Assembly: GCA_903921205.1 (NCBI GenBank)
Contig: CAIXPF010000031.1
Location: forward strand, 1 to 45,984
Direction of reading: 5' to 3'
Origin: an uncultured Acidimicrobiia bacterium
Lineage (GTDB): Bacteria; Actinomycetota; Acidimicrobiia; Acidimicrobiales; CAIXPF01
Length of the DNA stretch: 45,984 nt
In this document: one piece after another, positions 7,490-16,633 of the stretch
Position numbering within the stretch: position 1 is the stretch's first letter
Layout of the letters: each line of letters starts with the position of its first letter
The notes under the pieces: generated by a model
Seen by the model: only the letters and a program-made list of their open reading frames with translations
Told to the model about the DNA's origin: nothing
Databases searched by the model: none
Made by a program: the position numbers and the translations under genes

Positions 7490-8562
7490 GGGAGCCGGGC
7501 CGTCCAGCTGGCGTCGAGCCCACCGGAGGGCCGGTCGAGCAGCTCGAAGGTCCCGCCATGCCGGCGAGCGCGCTCGCCGAGGTTGGCCAGGCCACGCCCG
7601 GCACGAGGGCTGTCCAGATCGAGCCGGCCGATCCCGTTGTCGCTGACCGTGCAACGCACCAGATCCCGGTCCACGACGATGGCGATGAGCAGCTCGGTGG
7701 CATGGGCGTGCCGTACGGCGTTGGACACCAACTCGCGCACCACGCCGAGCACCTCGACCGCGAACTCGCCGTCGATACGTGAGTCGACCGGACCGTCGAC
7801 ATGCACCCGGGGCAGGAAACCCAGCAGACGCTCGGCTTCCGCGGCGATGTCGAACAGGCCGGCCCGGACACCGGAACGCAGCGGACCTGCCTGGCTCAAC
7901 TGGAAGATGGCGCTGCGGATGTCGCGGATGGCGTCGTCGATGGCGTTGACCGCATCCTCGAGGCGGGGACGCAGGGACGGGTCGACCCGCATCGCCACGG
8001 ACTGCACCCCCAGACCGGTGGCGAACAGCCGCTGGATCACGATGTCGTGGAGGTCGCGGGCGATCCGTTCACGTTCGTCCGCGAGCAGCAGTCGCTGCTC
8101 GGCGTCACGCAGACGGTGGAGGTGGGCGAGACGTTCCCGGCTGTCGCGCACGGTCGCCATCGTGACCGATTCGCCCTCGAACAGCAGCGGGGCGAGGGAG
8201 ATCTCGACGGGGATCTCGCTGCCGTCGGCATGGCGGGCCGCGAGCTCGAGGGCGGGACCCATCGGCCGCGCCCGGGGACCGGAGACGAAGGTACGCCGGT
8301 GCTGCTCGTGGCCTTCCCGGCGGTCGTCGGGGATGAGCACCTCGAGCGATTGGCCGACGAGGGACCCGTGCGGGTAGCCGAGCAGGTCCTCGAGCCGCCG
8401 GTTGGCGAGCAGGATCCTGCCTGCGCCGTCGCAGACAACGATGCCGTCGGGTGAGCTGTCGAAAAGCTGGCGCTGGCGGTGCAGTTGCTCGCGCACACGG
8501 TGCTCGACGCCGTCCTCGTCGAGCTCTGCCAGGACCGGCACGCCGGGCGTCTCGGAACCCAT
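7486..8562 (-). CDS. PAS-domain sensor histidine kinase (HisKA_3, NarL-type)
   Basis: 358 residues, no membrane helix, hence soluble. PAS domain at about 30-140 (FDSSPDGIVVCDGAGRILLANRR...LLGYPHGSLVGQ). HisKA_3 dimerisation domain around 160-225 with ARDLHDIVIQRLF, H172 being the phospho-acceptor. HATPase domain 265-355 with N281 (RELVSNAVRHAHA) and the G1 box DNGIG (D308). It is related to the DevS/NarX type, which pairs with a LuxR-type response regulator; none lies beside it. TAGCAA ends 6 nt before the ATG, a possible leaderless promoter. First gene of the run leading to the Cys-rich protein, CoA transferase and EamA transporter. Confidence 0.88.
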   Translation of the reverse strand: MGSETPGVPVLAELDEDGVEHRVREQLHRQRQLFDSSPDGIVVCDGAGRILLANRRLEDLLGYPHGSLVGQSLEVLIPDDRREGHEQHRRTFVSGPRARPMGPALELAARHADGSEIPVEISLAPLLFEGESVTMATVRDSRERLAHLHRLRDAEQRLLLADERERIARDLHDIVIQRLFATGLGVQSVAMRVDPSLRPRLEDAVNAIDDAIRDIRSAIFQLSQAGPLRSGVRAGLFDIAAEAERLLGFLPRVHVDGPVDSRIDGEFAVEVLGVVRELVSNAVRHAHATELLIAIVVDRDLVRCTVSDNGIGRLDLDSPRAGRGLANLGERARRHGGTFELLDRPSGGLDASWTARLP

Positions 8563-8625
8563 GCACCATTGCTAGCGCACATCGGGCAGCTGTGCCCGGT
8601 CCGTCTCCCCGGTGGCCGGCGCCCG

Positions 8626-10527
8626 TCAGCCCTGGCCGGTCGCCGCCCCGCCGGAGCCGTCCGGGCTGTTGCCGAGCAGGGCGTAGACCTCGGCCCCGTC
8701 GATCACCTCCCGGTCGATGAGCTGGTCGATCAAGGCCTCGAGCGCCGGCCGATGGTCCGTCAACAGCTCGGTCGCCCGTTGCTCGGCCACCCGGAGGAAC
8801 TGCGCCACCAACTGTTCGACCTTTTCCTGGGTGCCCTCCGACAACAACGGCCGCACCGCGACGCCGTCGGCGTAGGCACGCGAGCTCTCGGCGTAGCTCA
8901 CCGGGCCCAACTCGGGGGCCAGTCCGAAGTCGGTGACCATTCGCGTGGCCACCGAGGTGGCCTGGGACAGGTCGTCGGCGGCGCCGCTGGACCCTTCACC
9001 GAACAGCAACTGCTCAGCCGCCCGGCCGGCGAGCCGAACCGTCAGGAAGTCGTCGAACCAACTCTTGGTGTAGAGGTGCCGTTCGTCGACGGGAAGCTGG
9101 TGGGTGACCCCGAGGGCCTGGCCCGAGGGCAGGATCGAGACCTTCTCCACCGGATCGGCGCGTGGGCACAGCGCCGCCACCAGGGCGTGACCGGCCTCGT
9201 GTGCGGCCACCAGGCGACGCTCGTCGGCGAGCAGCACCGTGCCCTTCTCGCGCCGGCCGAGGATGATGCGGTCACGGGCCGCGTCGAAGTCGCCGGCGGT
9301 GAGCACCCACCGATCGTCACGGACGGCCACGATGGCCGCCTCGTTGGCCAGGTTCGCCAGGTCGGCGCCGGAGAAGCCCGGCGTGGAGCGGGCCACCTTC
9401 GGCAGCTCCACGTCATCGGCGAGCTGCTTGCTGCGGCAGTGCACCTGCAGGATCGACAGCCGCTCGGCCTGGTTGGGCAGCGGGATGACCACCTGGCGGT
9501 CGAAGCGGCCCGGGCGCAACAGGGCCGCGTCGAGCACGTCGGGCCGGTTGGTGGCCGCCAGCACCACCACGCCGGTGGCGGGGTCGAACCCGTCCATCTC
9601 GGCGAGCAGCTGATCGAGGGTCTGCTCCCGCTCGTCGTTGGACATCATCGCCCTGCCGCCGCGCCGCTGGCCGATGGCGTCGATCTCGTCGATGAAGATG
9701 ATCGACGGCGAGCGTTGACGGGCCTGCGCGAAGAGGTCACGCACCCGGGCCGCGCCGACGCCGACGAACAGCTCCACGAAGCTCGATCCCGACACCGAGT
9801 AGAACGGGACACCGGCCTCACCGGCCACGGCCCGGGCGATGAGCGTCTTGCCCGTGCCCGGCGGACCCACCATCAGCACACCGCCGGGGCCGACCGCGCC
9901 GGCCTTGTGGTAGCGCTCGGGCCGGCGCAGGTAGTCCACGACCTCGAGCAGCTCGGCCTTGGCCCCCTCGTAGCCTGCCACGTCGGCGAAGGTGGTCTGG
10001 GGCTTCTCCGAGTCGACGACCTTGGCCTTGGCCCGGCCGAACCCGCCGAGCGCCGAACCACCGGCCCCGGAAGCCCGCCGGCTCATCCACAGGAAGAAGC
10101 CGAGCAGCAGCACCACCGGCGCGAAGGTGAGCAGCAACGACGTCCACGCCGCGGAGGGACCCTTGGCGGCGATCGTCACGTCGTGCTCGCCGAGGGTGCG
10201 CACGAGGTCCTCCGGCGGGGCCGCGGTGGGGATCTGACTGGTGAAGGCCGACCCGTCGGTCTGGGTGCCCACGACCCGGCCGTCGGGGTCGATCGTGACC
10301 TTGTCGACCTGACCGGCCTCGACGCGCTGCATGAACGTGGAGTAATCCAGTTCGGTGGAGGTCGGTGCTCCCCGACCGCCGAGCCAGAACAGCACCACGA
10401 CCGCCACCAACCCGACGACGGCGGTGATCCAGTTGAGTCGTTGCCGGCGACGGGCCTGCTCCGGGGACGTCGCGGTGTTCTTCGCAGGATCGGAGGTGGA
10501 CCCGGGGGTCGACTCTGGTTCGCTCAT
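8626..10527 (-). CDS. ftsH: ATP-dependent zinc metalloprotease FtsH
   Basis: 633 residues, of normal length for FtsH. Two membrane helices (about 32-49 and 130-148) flank a small extracytoplasmic domain. AAA module: Walker A GPPGTGKT (221-228), Walker B IIFIDEID (277-284), pore loop SSFVELFVGVGA (248-259), SRH ATNRPDVLDAALLRPGRFDR. Zinc protease motif HEAGH (443-447). It degrades membrane and short-lived cytosolic proteins as a membrane-anchored hexamer. It has a short, Ser/Gly-poor C-terminal tail. Transcribed alone: 146 bp separate it from the divergent CoA transferase gene and 63 bp from the kinase downstream. Confidence 0.97.
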   Translation of the reverse strand: MSEPESTPGSTSDPAKNTATSPEQARRRQRLNWITAVVGLVAVVVLFWLGGRGAPTSTELDYSTFMQRVEAGQVDKVTIDPDGRVVGTQTDGSAFTSQIPTAAPPEDLVRTLGEHDVTIAAKGPSAAWTSLLLTFAPVVLLLGFFLWMSRRASGAGGSALGGFGRAKAKVVDSEKPQTTFADVAGYEGAKAELLEVVDYLRRPERYHKAGAVGPGGVLMVGPPGTGKTLIARAVAGEAGVPFYSVSGSSFVELFVGVGAARVRDLFAQARQRSPSIIFIDEIDAIGQRRGGRAMMSNDEREQTLDQLLAEMDGFDPATGVVVLAATNRPDVLDAALLRPGRFDRQVVIPLPNQAERLSILQVHCRSKQLADDVELPKVARSTPGFSGADLANLANEAAIVAVRDDRWVLTAGDFDAARDRIILGRREKGTVLLADERRLVAAHEAGHALVAALCPRADPVEKVSILPSGQALGVTHQLPVDERHLYTKSWFDDFLTVRLAGRAAEQLLFGEGSSGAADDLSQATSVATRMVTDFGLAPELGPVSYAESSRAYADGVAVRPLLSEGTQEKVEQLVAQFLRVAEQRATELLTDHRPALEALIDQLIDREVIDGAEVYALLGNSPDGSGGAATGQG

Positions 10528-10673
10528 CGCCGGAGCCGGTTCGACATCGTCATCCAGGCAGTTCTACCGGATTTCTGCCGTCACCCCGCGCCGGACCGCG
10601 CACACCAGGCTCGCTGACGGCCCGGTGCCGATTGCCGCCCTGCCCACCCGGCTGTGACAGGCTCACCGGCGCT

Positions 10674-13268
10674 ATGACGGAGTTCACCCAGTCCGGGCCG
10701 CCCCCGCTCGCGGGGGTTCGGGTCGTCGAGTTCACGACCGGCATCGCCGGACCGTTCGCCGGACGATTCCTGGCCGACGCCGGAGCCGACGTCGTCAAGG
10801 TCGAGCCGCCCGGCGGCGATCCGGCCCGGGGCGAAGGCCCCTTCCCCGACGACGTCGTGGACCGGGAACGCAGCGGTGCGTTCCTCTACCTGAACACCAA
10901 CAAGCGGGCCCTGGTCGCCGACCCGGCCCGGACCGAGGACCGCAGGCTGATCGGCCGCCTCCTCGACGGGGCCGACCTGGTGATCGAGGGCGAGCCCCAC
11001 GCAGCCCTGCAGGCCTGGGGCTTCGCCGACGACGACGTGACGCAGCGCTGGCCGAGGCTGTCCCGGCTGTCGGTGACCGGGTTCGGCCTCGACGGGCCCT
11101 ACGCCGCCTGGCGCAGCTCCGAGATCGTCGCCTATGCGATGGGTGGCCCGATGCACACCGCCGGCATGACCGGCCGCGAGCCCCACAAGATGGCCGGCAA
11201 CGTCATCCAGATGCAGTGCGGCAACCTGGCGGCGGTGGCCGCGTTCGCGGCCCTCACCGTCGCCGAGCGCAGCGGTCGGGGCATCCGGGTCGACGTCTCG
11301 AACTTCGAGACCCAGGCCGGGTCGATCGACCGGCGAATGCCCTACCTGGTGTGGCACCGCTTCACCGGGCGTCCGATCCCACGCCAGGGCGGCCATCGGG
11401 CCGGGCTCATCCCGGCGGGCGTGTATCCCTCCGAGGACGGCTACGTCCAGGTGCTCGCCGCACCGGGCTGGCTGCCCCGGCTCGCCGCCATGCTCGGTGA
11501 CGACGAGGTCATCGCCCGCTTCGCCGACCCCGATTGGATGGACGACGACGAGTTGCCGGTGCTGCTCGACACCGCGCTGCACGTGTGGAGCCTGGGCCGC
11601 GACCGCTATGCCGCACAGGAGGAGGCCCAAGCCCTCGGGCTGGGGGTGATGGCGGTCAACTCGCCGGTGGACGCCCTCGCCGATCCGCAGTTCCGCAGCC
11701 GCGGCTTCTGGCGGGAGCTCGACCATCCGGTGGCCGGGCGTTACGTGGTGCCGGGACCGCCGTTCCGGATGGCCGGCGCCTGGTCGCTGCGCCGACCGGC
11801 GCCCACCCTCGACGAGCACGGACCGGAGCTGCGCGCCGAGTTCGCCGGCCCCTCGCCGCGGATCGACGGCGGATCGCCGGAACAACGAATCGACACCGAA
11901 TCGCCGGAACAACGAATCGACACCGAATCGGTGCTGCCGCTGCGGGGGATCCGGGTCCTCGACCTGACCCTGGTGTGGGCCGGCCCCTACGGCACGATGC
12001 TGCTCGGCGACCTCGGCGCCGAGGTCATCCGGGTCGACAACCCGAAGTTCTTCCCCACCGCCACCCGCGGCGCTACCCCACGCCCGCGGCCCGGCAAGGC
12101 GGCCGAGGCCGGACCCATCTGGGGTGCGTTCCCGAATGACGACCCCGGCCGGCGACCCTGGAACCGGGTCGGCGGGTTCATCGGCCACGCCCGCTCGAAG
12201 CTCGGGGTCACCCTCGATCTGCGCAGCGAGCTCGGTCGCGAGACGTTCCTCCGGCTGGTCGAGAAGTCCGACATCATCGTCGAGAACAACTCGGCCAAGG
12301 TGCTCGGCAACCTCGGCATCGGCTGGGACGTGCTGCAGGCCCGCAACCCGCGCTTGATCCTGATCCGGATGCCTTCGATCGGTCTGGAAGGCCCCTACGC
12401 CCACTACGTCGGCTTCGGGGCGCACGTCGAGGCTCTCACCGGCTTCACCGCGCTGCGTGGCTACACCGATCTCGACCTGTCGGCGAACGGTCCGACCTAC
12501 CACATGGACCCGGCGTCGGGCACGGCGGCGGTCTTCGCCGCGCTGGCGGCGCTGCGACGCCGTGAGCAGACCGGTGTCGGCGAGTGCATCGAGCTGGCCC
12601 AGGCGGAGAACCTGCTGCACCATCTCGGCGACCACCTGGCCGAGGCGTCCCTCAGTGGCACCCACCGGGAGCGGCTCGGCAACCGCCACGTCACCTACGC
12701 CCCGCAGGGGGCCTACCGCTGCGCGCCGGATCCGGGCGACGACAACGGGGACGACGAGGGCCCCGCCGATCGCTGGGTGGTGCTCACCGTGACCGACGAC
12801 GCCGACTGGTCGTCGCTGCGACGGGCCGTGGGCGGCCCGTCCTGGGCGGACGACGAGCGCTTCGCCACGGCCGCGGGGCGCCGGGCCCACCACGACGAGA
12901 TCGACGCCCACCTGTCCGCGTGGACCGCGACGTCGACCCGCCACGAGATCGCGGCTCGCCTGCAGGCCGAGGGCGTCGCCGCCGGGCCGGTCCTCGACGA
13001 GGCCGACCTGGTGGCCGACCCGCACCTGGCGCAGCGAGGCTTCTTCCGTCGCAACGGCTCCGAGGACCTCGGCGAGTGGGACCTGCCGGGCCATCTGTGG
13101 CACTGGGACGGCCCACCGCTGGCGTTCGGCCCGATCCAGCGGATGGGCGCGGACAATGCCTACGTGCTGCGCGACGTGGTCGGGATCGACGACGACACCT
13201 GGAACGCCCTCGAGGCCGACGGACAGCTGTCACTGGACTTCGTCGATGCGGACGGCAACCCGCTCTGA
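10674..13268 (+). CDS. Double-domain class III CoA transferase (two CaiB-like units fused)
   Basis: 864 residues made of two complete CaiB/BaiF-like units. Unit 1 (about 12-390) starts LAGVRVVEFTTGIAGPFAGRFLADAGADV. Unit 2 (about 423-855) starts LRGIRVLDLTLVWAGPYGTMLLGDLGAEV. The linker holds a duplicated nonapeptide, SPEQRIDTE twice. Aligned by eye, the position of the catalytic Asp (G-Y/F-D in active enzymes) holds E150 in unit 1 (RSSEIVAYAMGG) and G582 in unit 2 (GFGAHVEALTG), so neither unit keeps the usual nucleophile. The fused layout recalls DddD, which transfers CoA and cleaves a substrate. ATG 10674 is preferred over 10632. Acyl substrate and activity unknown. Confidence 0.85.
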   Translation: MTEFTQSGPPPLAGVRVVEFTTGIAGPFAGRFLADAGADVVKVEPPGGDPARGEGPFPDDVVDRERSGAFLYLNTNKRALVADPARTEDRRLIGRLLDGADLVIEGEPHAALQAWGFADDDVTQRWPRLSRLSVTGFGLDGPYAAWRSSEIVAYAMGGPMHTAGMTGREPHKMAGNVIQMQCGNLAAVAAFAALTVAERSGRGIRVDVSNFETQAGSIDRRMPYLVWHRFTGRPIPRQGGHRAGLIPAGVYPSEDGYVQVLAAPGWLPRLAAMLGDDEVIARFADPDWMDDDELPVLLDTALHVWSLGRDRYAAQEEAQALGLGVMAVNSPVDALADPQFRSRGFWRELDHPVAGRYVVPGPPFRMAGAWSLRRPAPTLDEHGPELRAEFAGPSPRIDGGSPEQRIDTESPEQRIDTESVLPLRGIRVLDLTLVWAGPYGTMLLGDLGAEVIRVDNPKFFPTATRGATPRPRPGKAAEAGPIWGAFPNDDPGRRPWNRVGGFIGHARSKLGVTLDLRSELGRETFLRLVEKSDIIVENNSAKVLGNLGIGWDVLQARNPRLILIRMPSIGLEGPYAHYVGFGAHVEALTGFTALRGYTDLDLSANGPTYHMDPASGTAAVFAALAALRRREQTGVGECIELAQAENLLHHLGDHLAEASLSGTHRERLGNRHVTYAPQGAYRCAPDPGDDNGDDEGPADRWVVLTVTDDADWSSLRRAVGGPSWADDERFATAAGRRAHHDEIDAHLSAWTATSTRHEIAARLQAEGVAAGPVLDEADLVADPHLAQRGFFRRNGSEDLGEWDLPGHLWHWDGPPLAFGPIQRMGADNAYVLRDVVGIDDDTWNALEADGQLSLDFVDADGNPL
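11874..11927. repeat. Two exact copies of a 27-bp unit in the CoA-transferase linker
   Basis: Units 11874-11900 and 11901-11927 are identical and in frame, encoding SPEQRIDTE twice. They carry the CGAATCG words also seen (as GATTCG) in the spacer at 22318-22400. Confidence 0.9.
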
Positions 13269-13323
13269 ACGACCACCGTGGACCGGGACGTGGGCGACAT
13301 GAGTCCGCCCCACCGCGTCCGGA

Positions 13324-13959
13324 TCAGTAGCCCCGGGCGATCCATTCCTCGAGCTGCGGCGTTTCCGCCCCGATCGTGGTGGACTCGCCGTGGCCGGTGT
13401 GCACCACGGTGTGCGGCGGCAGGCACAGCAGGCGGGTCCGGATCGAGTTGATGATGGTCGGGAAGTCGCTGAAGCTGCGACCGGTGGCACCGGGGCCGCC
13501 GCAGAACAGCGTGTCGCCGCTGAACACCACATCGGTGCCGTCGACACCAGCCCCGGGGGCATGGAAGCAGCAGCAGCCGGGGCTGTGACCGGGCGTGTGC
13601 AGCACCACGAGCTTGGTCCCGCCGAAGCGGAACGTCTTGCCATGGTTGAGTGCCTGGTCGGGCTTGGCCCCCGGATGCACGTCGTTCCACAGCATGAGAT
13701 CGTCGGGGTGCAGGTAGACCGGGGCGTCGGTCGCCTCGCTGAGGTCCACAGCGGCGTTGATGTGATCGTTGTGGCCGTGGGTGCAGATGATGGCGCGCAC
13801 CAGGCGGCCGTTGATCGCATCGACGATCGGCTGGTGGTCGTGGGCAGCGTCGATGACCGCCACCTCACGGTCGTTGCCGATCAGCCAGACGTTGTTGGTC
13901 ACTTCCCATTCACCGCCGTCGAGGGCGAACAGGCCGCTTGTGGTTACCAGCTCGATCAT
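13324..13959 (-). CDS. MBL-fold metallo-hydrolase (glyoxalase II-like)
   Basis: 211 residues, a single metallo-beta-lactamase domain. Metal ligands are visible: THGHNDH (H61, H63, D65, H66), TPGHSPG (H124), SGDTLF (D149) and HTGHGE (H190). This is the pattern of hydroxyacylglutathione-hydrolase-like enzymes. Close actinobacterial relatives sit beside mycothiol-dependent formaldehyde dehydrogenase, which suggests hydrolysis of a thioester of a low-molecular-weight thiol; that is inference here. The ATG has TAGTCT ending 7 nt upstream. A perfect CsoR/FrmR-type palindrome lies about 43 bp upstream, so expression is probably controlled by a metal-, formaldehyde- or persulfide-sensing repressor. 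Convergent with the double CoA transferase. Confidence 0.87.
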   Translation of the reverse strand: MIELVTTSGLFALDGGEWEVTNNVWLIGNDREVAVIDAAHDHQPIVDAINGRLVRAIICTHGHNDHINAAVDLSEATDAPVYLHPDDLMLWNDVHPGAKPDQALNHGKTFRFGGTKLVVLHTPGHSPGCCCFHAPGAGVDGTDVVFSGDTLFCGGPGATGRSFSDFPTIINSIRTRLLCLPPHTVVHTGHGESTTIGAETPQLEEWIARGY

Positions 13960-14001
13960 CGTGACCAGACTAGTGGGCCTGTCCAGCCCGGAGCGACATA
14001 T

Positions 14002-14016
14002 ACCCCCTGGGGGTAC
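14002..14016. promoter_or_regulatory. CsoR/FrmR/CstR-type operator palindrome
   Basis: TACCCCC-T-GGGGGTA is a perfect 15-bp palindrome in the 83-bp gap upstream of the MBL gene. TACCCC/GGGGTA dyads are the recognition sites of the CsoR family (CsoR for copper, FrmR for formaldehyde, CstR for persulfide). On the minus strand it runs directly into TATATG, a possible alternative -10 element. No CsoR-family gene is in the window. Confidence 0.65.
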
Positions 14017-14042
14017 ACGTCCTCCCGTTCGACCAGCGGCGA

Positions 14043-14879
14043 CTACCGGTTGATCTCGGCGTTGAGCTCACCGACGCGCAGCTCGCCCTCGCGGGTCTGC
14101 CCGCCGGCGGCGAGGAACCGGCGCATCGCCGCCTGTGCATCGGGGCGCGACAGCAGCTGATCGAACAGGTAGGCCTCCTCGAGCAGTCCCTCACGGGGGT
14201 CGCCCTCCGCGGCGAGCACCGCGGCCTTCCCGTTGATGACCGCCTGGGGCGGGAAGGAGGCGATGCGACGGGCCAGGTCGTCGACGTAGGCGTCGAGCTC
14301 CTCGAGCGTGGCGAACGCCCGGTTGAGCCACCCCCACCGCTCTGCGGTCGCAGCGTCGAGATCGACCCCGCCCAGGACCAGCTCCATGGCCCGGCCCCGT
14401 CCCACCAGTCGCGGCAGACGCTGGGTCCCCGTACCCCCAGGCAGGATGCCGATCGGGACCTCCATCTGGTTGATCACGGTCCCGCCGAGCAGACCGAAGC
14501 GCATGTCGCAACTCGCCGACAGCTCGGCGCCGCCCCCGCCGACCCGGCCCGCCACCTTCACGATGGTGGCCTTGGGCATGGTCCGCCACCGCTCGCACAT
14601 CAGGTGGAAGCCGCTGAGCTCGTTCTTGCGTTCGGCCGGACGGTCGGCCGGCCAGCTCAGGATGTTCTCCACGTCGTAGTGGGCGATGAAGAACTCGGGG
14701 TTCGCCGACTGCAGCACGACGGCACGCACGGCGTCGTCCTCGGCCACGGTCCGGCACAGCTTGCCGAGCTCCTTGGACAACGGCACGGTCATCACGTTGA
14801 CCGGCGGCGCGTCGATGGTGGCCCACAGCACGCCGTCGGCCTGATCGATGTGCAACAGGGAGAAGTCGTAGGTCGTCAC
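14043..14879 (-). CDS. Enoyl-CoA hydratase/isomerase (crotonase family)
   Basis: 278 residues with the crotonase fold. The oxyanion-hole segments are APPVNVMTVPLSKELG and NPEFFIAHYDVENIL. The catalytic loop GRVGGGGAELSASCDMRFG carries E119. The segment QMEVPIGILPGGTGTQRLPRLVG carries E140, which matches the second catalytic Glu of mitochondrial enoyl-CoA hydratase. Both acid residues are therefore kept, favouring hydratase activity. GTG 14879 is chosen because TAGGTT ends 7 nt upstream and the family motif begins right after. The same frame runs open far upstream, antisense to the MFS gene, which is a shadow. Acyl chain specificity unknown. Confidence 0.85.
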   Translation of the reverse strand: MTTYDFSLLHIDQADGVLWATIDAPPVNVMTVPLSKELGKLCRTVAEDDAVRAVVLQSANPEFFIAHYDVENILSWPADRPAERKNELSGFHLMCERWRTMPKATIVKVAGRVGGGGAELSASCDMRFGLLGGTVINQMEVPIGILPGGTGTQRLPRLVGRGRAMELVLGGVDLDAATAERWGWLNRAFATLEELDAYVDDLARRIASFPPQAVINGKAAVLAAEGDPREGLLEEAYLFDQLLSRPDAQAAMRRFLAAGGQTREGELRVGELNAEINR

Positions 14880-14944
14880 GAGCGGCAACCTACCCGAGGG
14901 CAGCCCGGGGCCGGCCGGTGGCGCGTCGGTCGAGCGGTCTCGGG

Positions 14945-16633
14945 TCAGTCGAAGGAGGGCCGGGCACCCGGCGGTACCGCAGAGCCGGAGGGATCCAGGT
15001 CGGCCGCATCCGACGCGGACACCGGCGCATCCCCGGCCTGCGGGTCCTGCGCCGGCTTGGCCGGGCCACCGAGCGCAGAGGTCGTCCGCAGCGGCTTCTC
15101 CTCGACCAGCAGGGCGAGCACGAACACGACCAGCATGAGCGGCACCACCCAGCGGATGACCCCGGTCACCGACTCGGCGACGGCCCCGACCACCGCGGCG
15201 TGCAGGTCCTCCGGCAGTTCCGCAACCACCTTCGGGCTGCGGATGAGGCCTTCGGCGCCGCCGACCTGGTCGAGGCGGTCGGCAGGGACCCGAGCGATCA
15301 AGGCGTCGCTGAGCTTGGCGTTGAGCAGAGCCCCGAGAAACGCCGCACCGAACGCCGCTCCCATGTTCCGGAAGAAGTTCGACGTCGAGGTGGCCACCCC
15401 GAGGTCGGTGATCTCCACGGCGTTCTGCACCCCGACGGTCATGTTCGGGAAGGCCAGACCGGTGCCGAACCCCATGATGACCAGATACGGGGCCAGGTCC
15501 CAGGCCGACGTGGTGGTGTCGATCGTCGACAGCAGCAGCAGGCCGACCGAGGCGATCAACGGGCCGGCGATCAGGGTCCACTTGTAGCGGCCGGTCCGGC
15601 TCACCAGAAAGCCCGACAGCGTCGCAGTGGCCGAGATCGAGAAGCTCTGCGGCACCATCATCAGGCCGGAACGGGTCGCCGATGCGCCGGTGGCGACCTG
15701 CAGGAACAACGGCAGGAACGTCGTGACGCTGATGAGGCTGAACATCAGGCCGAAGCCCATCCCGAAGATGGCGCTCACCGTCCGCTCGGAGAACAGCCGC
15801 AGTGGCAGGATGGGCTCTGCGGCCCGCCGCTCCTGCAGGACGAGACCCACACCGAGCACCAGCCCGAGCGCAACCACCCCGAACAGCGCCGGTGAGGTCC
15901 ACGCCAACGTCTCCCCGCCCCAGATCGGCACCATCAGCAGACAGGTCGCCGTCGCCACCAACAGCCCGGCACCGACCCAGTCGATGGGCCGCTTGCGCAC
16001 GATGAACGGCAGTCGCAGGCCCACCGAGGTGACCGCAAGGGCGATCGAGCCGAGCGGCAACATCAGCAGGAAGATCCATCGCCAGCCGGCGGTGTCCACC
16101 AGCAGGCCGCCCCACAGGGGACCGGTGACCGACGAGAAGGCGAACACGCCGGTGAACAGGCCCATGTAGCGGCCGCGTTCGCGGGGCGACAGCACGTCAC
16201 CGAGGATCACGAACGCAAGCGACATCAGACCACCGCCGCCCATGCCCTGCACCGCCCGGGCCGCTACCAGCTGCGTCATGGTCTGGGACACACCGCACAG
16301 CACCGAGCCCACGATGAACAGCGAGATCGAGGTCTGGTACACGATCCGGCGGCCGAAGAGGTCCGACAGCTTGCCGTACAGCGGGGTCACCACCGTCGAG
16401 GTCAGCAGGTAGGCCGACACCACCCACGACAGCTTCGACGCGCCGCCGAGGTCGCCGGCCATGGTCGGCAACGCCGTGGCGATGACCGAGCTCTCGGTGG
16501 CGGACAGGAACAGGCCGAGCATCAACCCCGCGATCAGCCACGTCAGCTGCCGGCGGGTGATGGCGGCTGCCGCCGGCGCAGCCACCGGGCCCGGCCCACC
16601 CGCCGCCGGTTCGGGAACGGGCAGCTCATCCAT
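14945..16633 (-). CDS. MFS exporter, DHA2 (14-TM, EmrB/QacA-like) family
   Basis: 562 residues: a polar 25-residue N-terminus, about 14 membrane helices, and a polar acidic tail of about 45 residues. DHA2 signatures: LDxT-like region as SATESSVIATALPTM, motif A GKLSDLFGRRIVYQTS, and motif C region in SSVTGPLWGGLLVDTAGWRWIF. Such proteins export drugs, dyes or lipids using the proton gradient. The ATG at 16633 lies inside the end of the upstream LLM oxidoreductase gene (8-nt overlap), so the two are translationally coupled, which suggests export of a compound handled by that enzyme. Confidence 0.9.
   Translation of the reverse strand: MDELPVPEPAAGGPGPVAAPAAAAITRRQLTWLIAGLMLGLFLSATESSVIATALPTMAGDLGGASKLSWVVSAYLLTSTVVTPLYGKLSDLFGRRIVYQTSISLFIVGSVLCGVSQTMTQLVAARAVQGMGGGGLMSLAFVILGDVLSPRERGRYMGLFTGVFAFSSVTGPLWGGLLVDTAGWRWIFLLMLPLGSIALAVTSVGLRLPFIVRKRPIDWVGAGLLVATATCLLMVPIWGGETLAWTSPALFGVVALGLVLGVGLVLQERRAAEPILPLRLFSERTVSAIFGMGFGLMFSLISVTTFLPLFLQVATGASATRSGLMMVPQSFSISATATLSGFLVSRTGRYKWTLIAGPLIASVGLLLLSTIDTTTSAWDLAPYLVIMGFGTGLAFPNMTVGVQNAVEITDLGVATSTSNFFRNMGAAFGAAFLGALLNAKLSDALIARVPADRLDQVGGAEGLIRSPKVVAELPEDLHAAVVGAVAESVTGVIRWVVPLMLVVFVLALLVEEKPLRTTSALGGPAKPAQDPQAGDAPVSASDAADLDPSGSAVPPGARPSFD

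Noticed and set aside
8479-10617. 712-residue plus-strand open frame opposite ftsH
   Set aside because: It is the antisense shadow of ftsH; no coherent domain.
10581-13103. 840-residue minus-strand open frame antisense to the double CoA transferase
   Set aside because: Composition is Arg/Gly/Val/Asp-rich with no family motif, while the plus strand encodes a clear enzyme; it is a GC-rich shadow.
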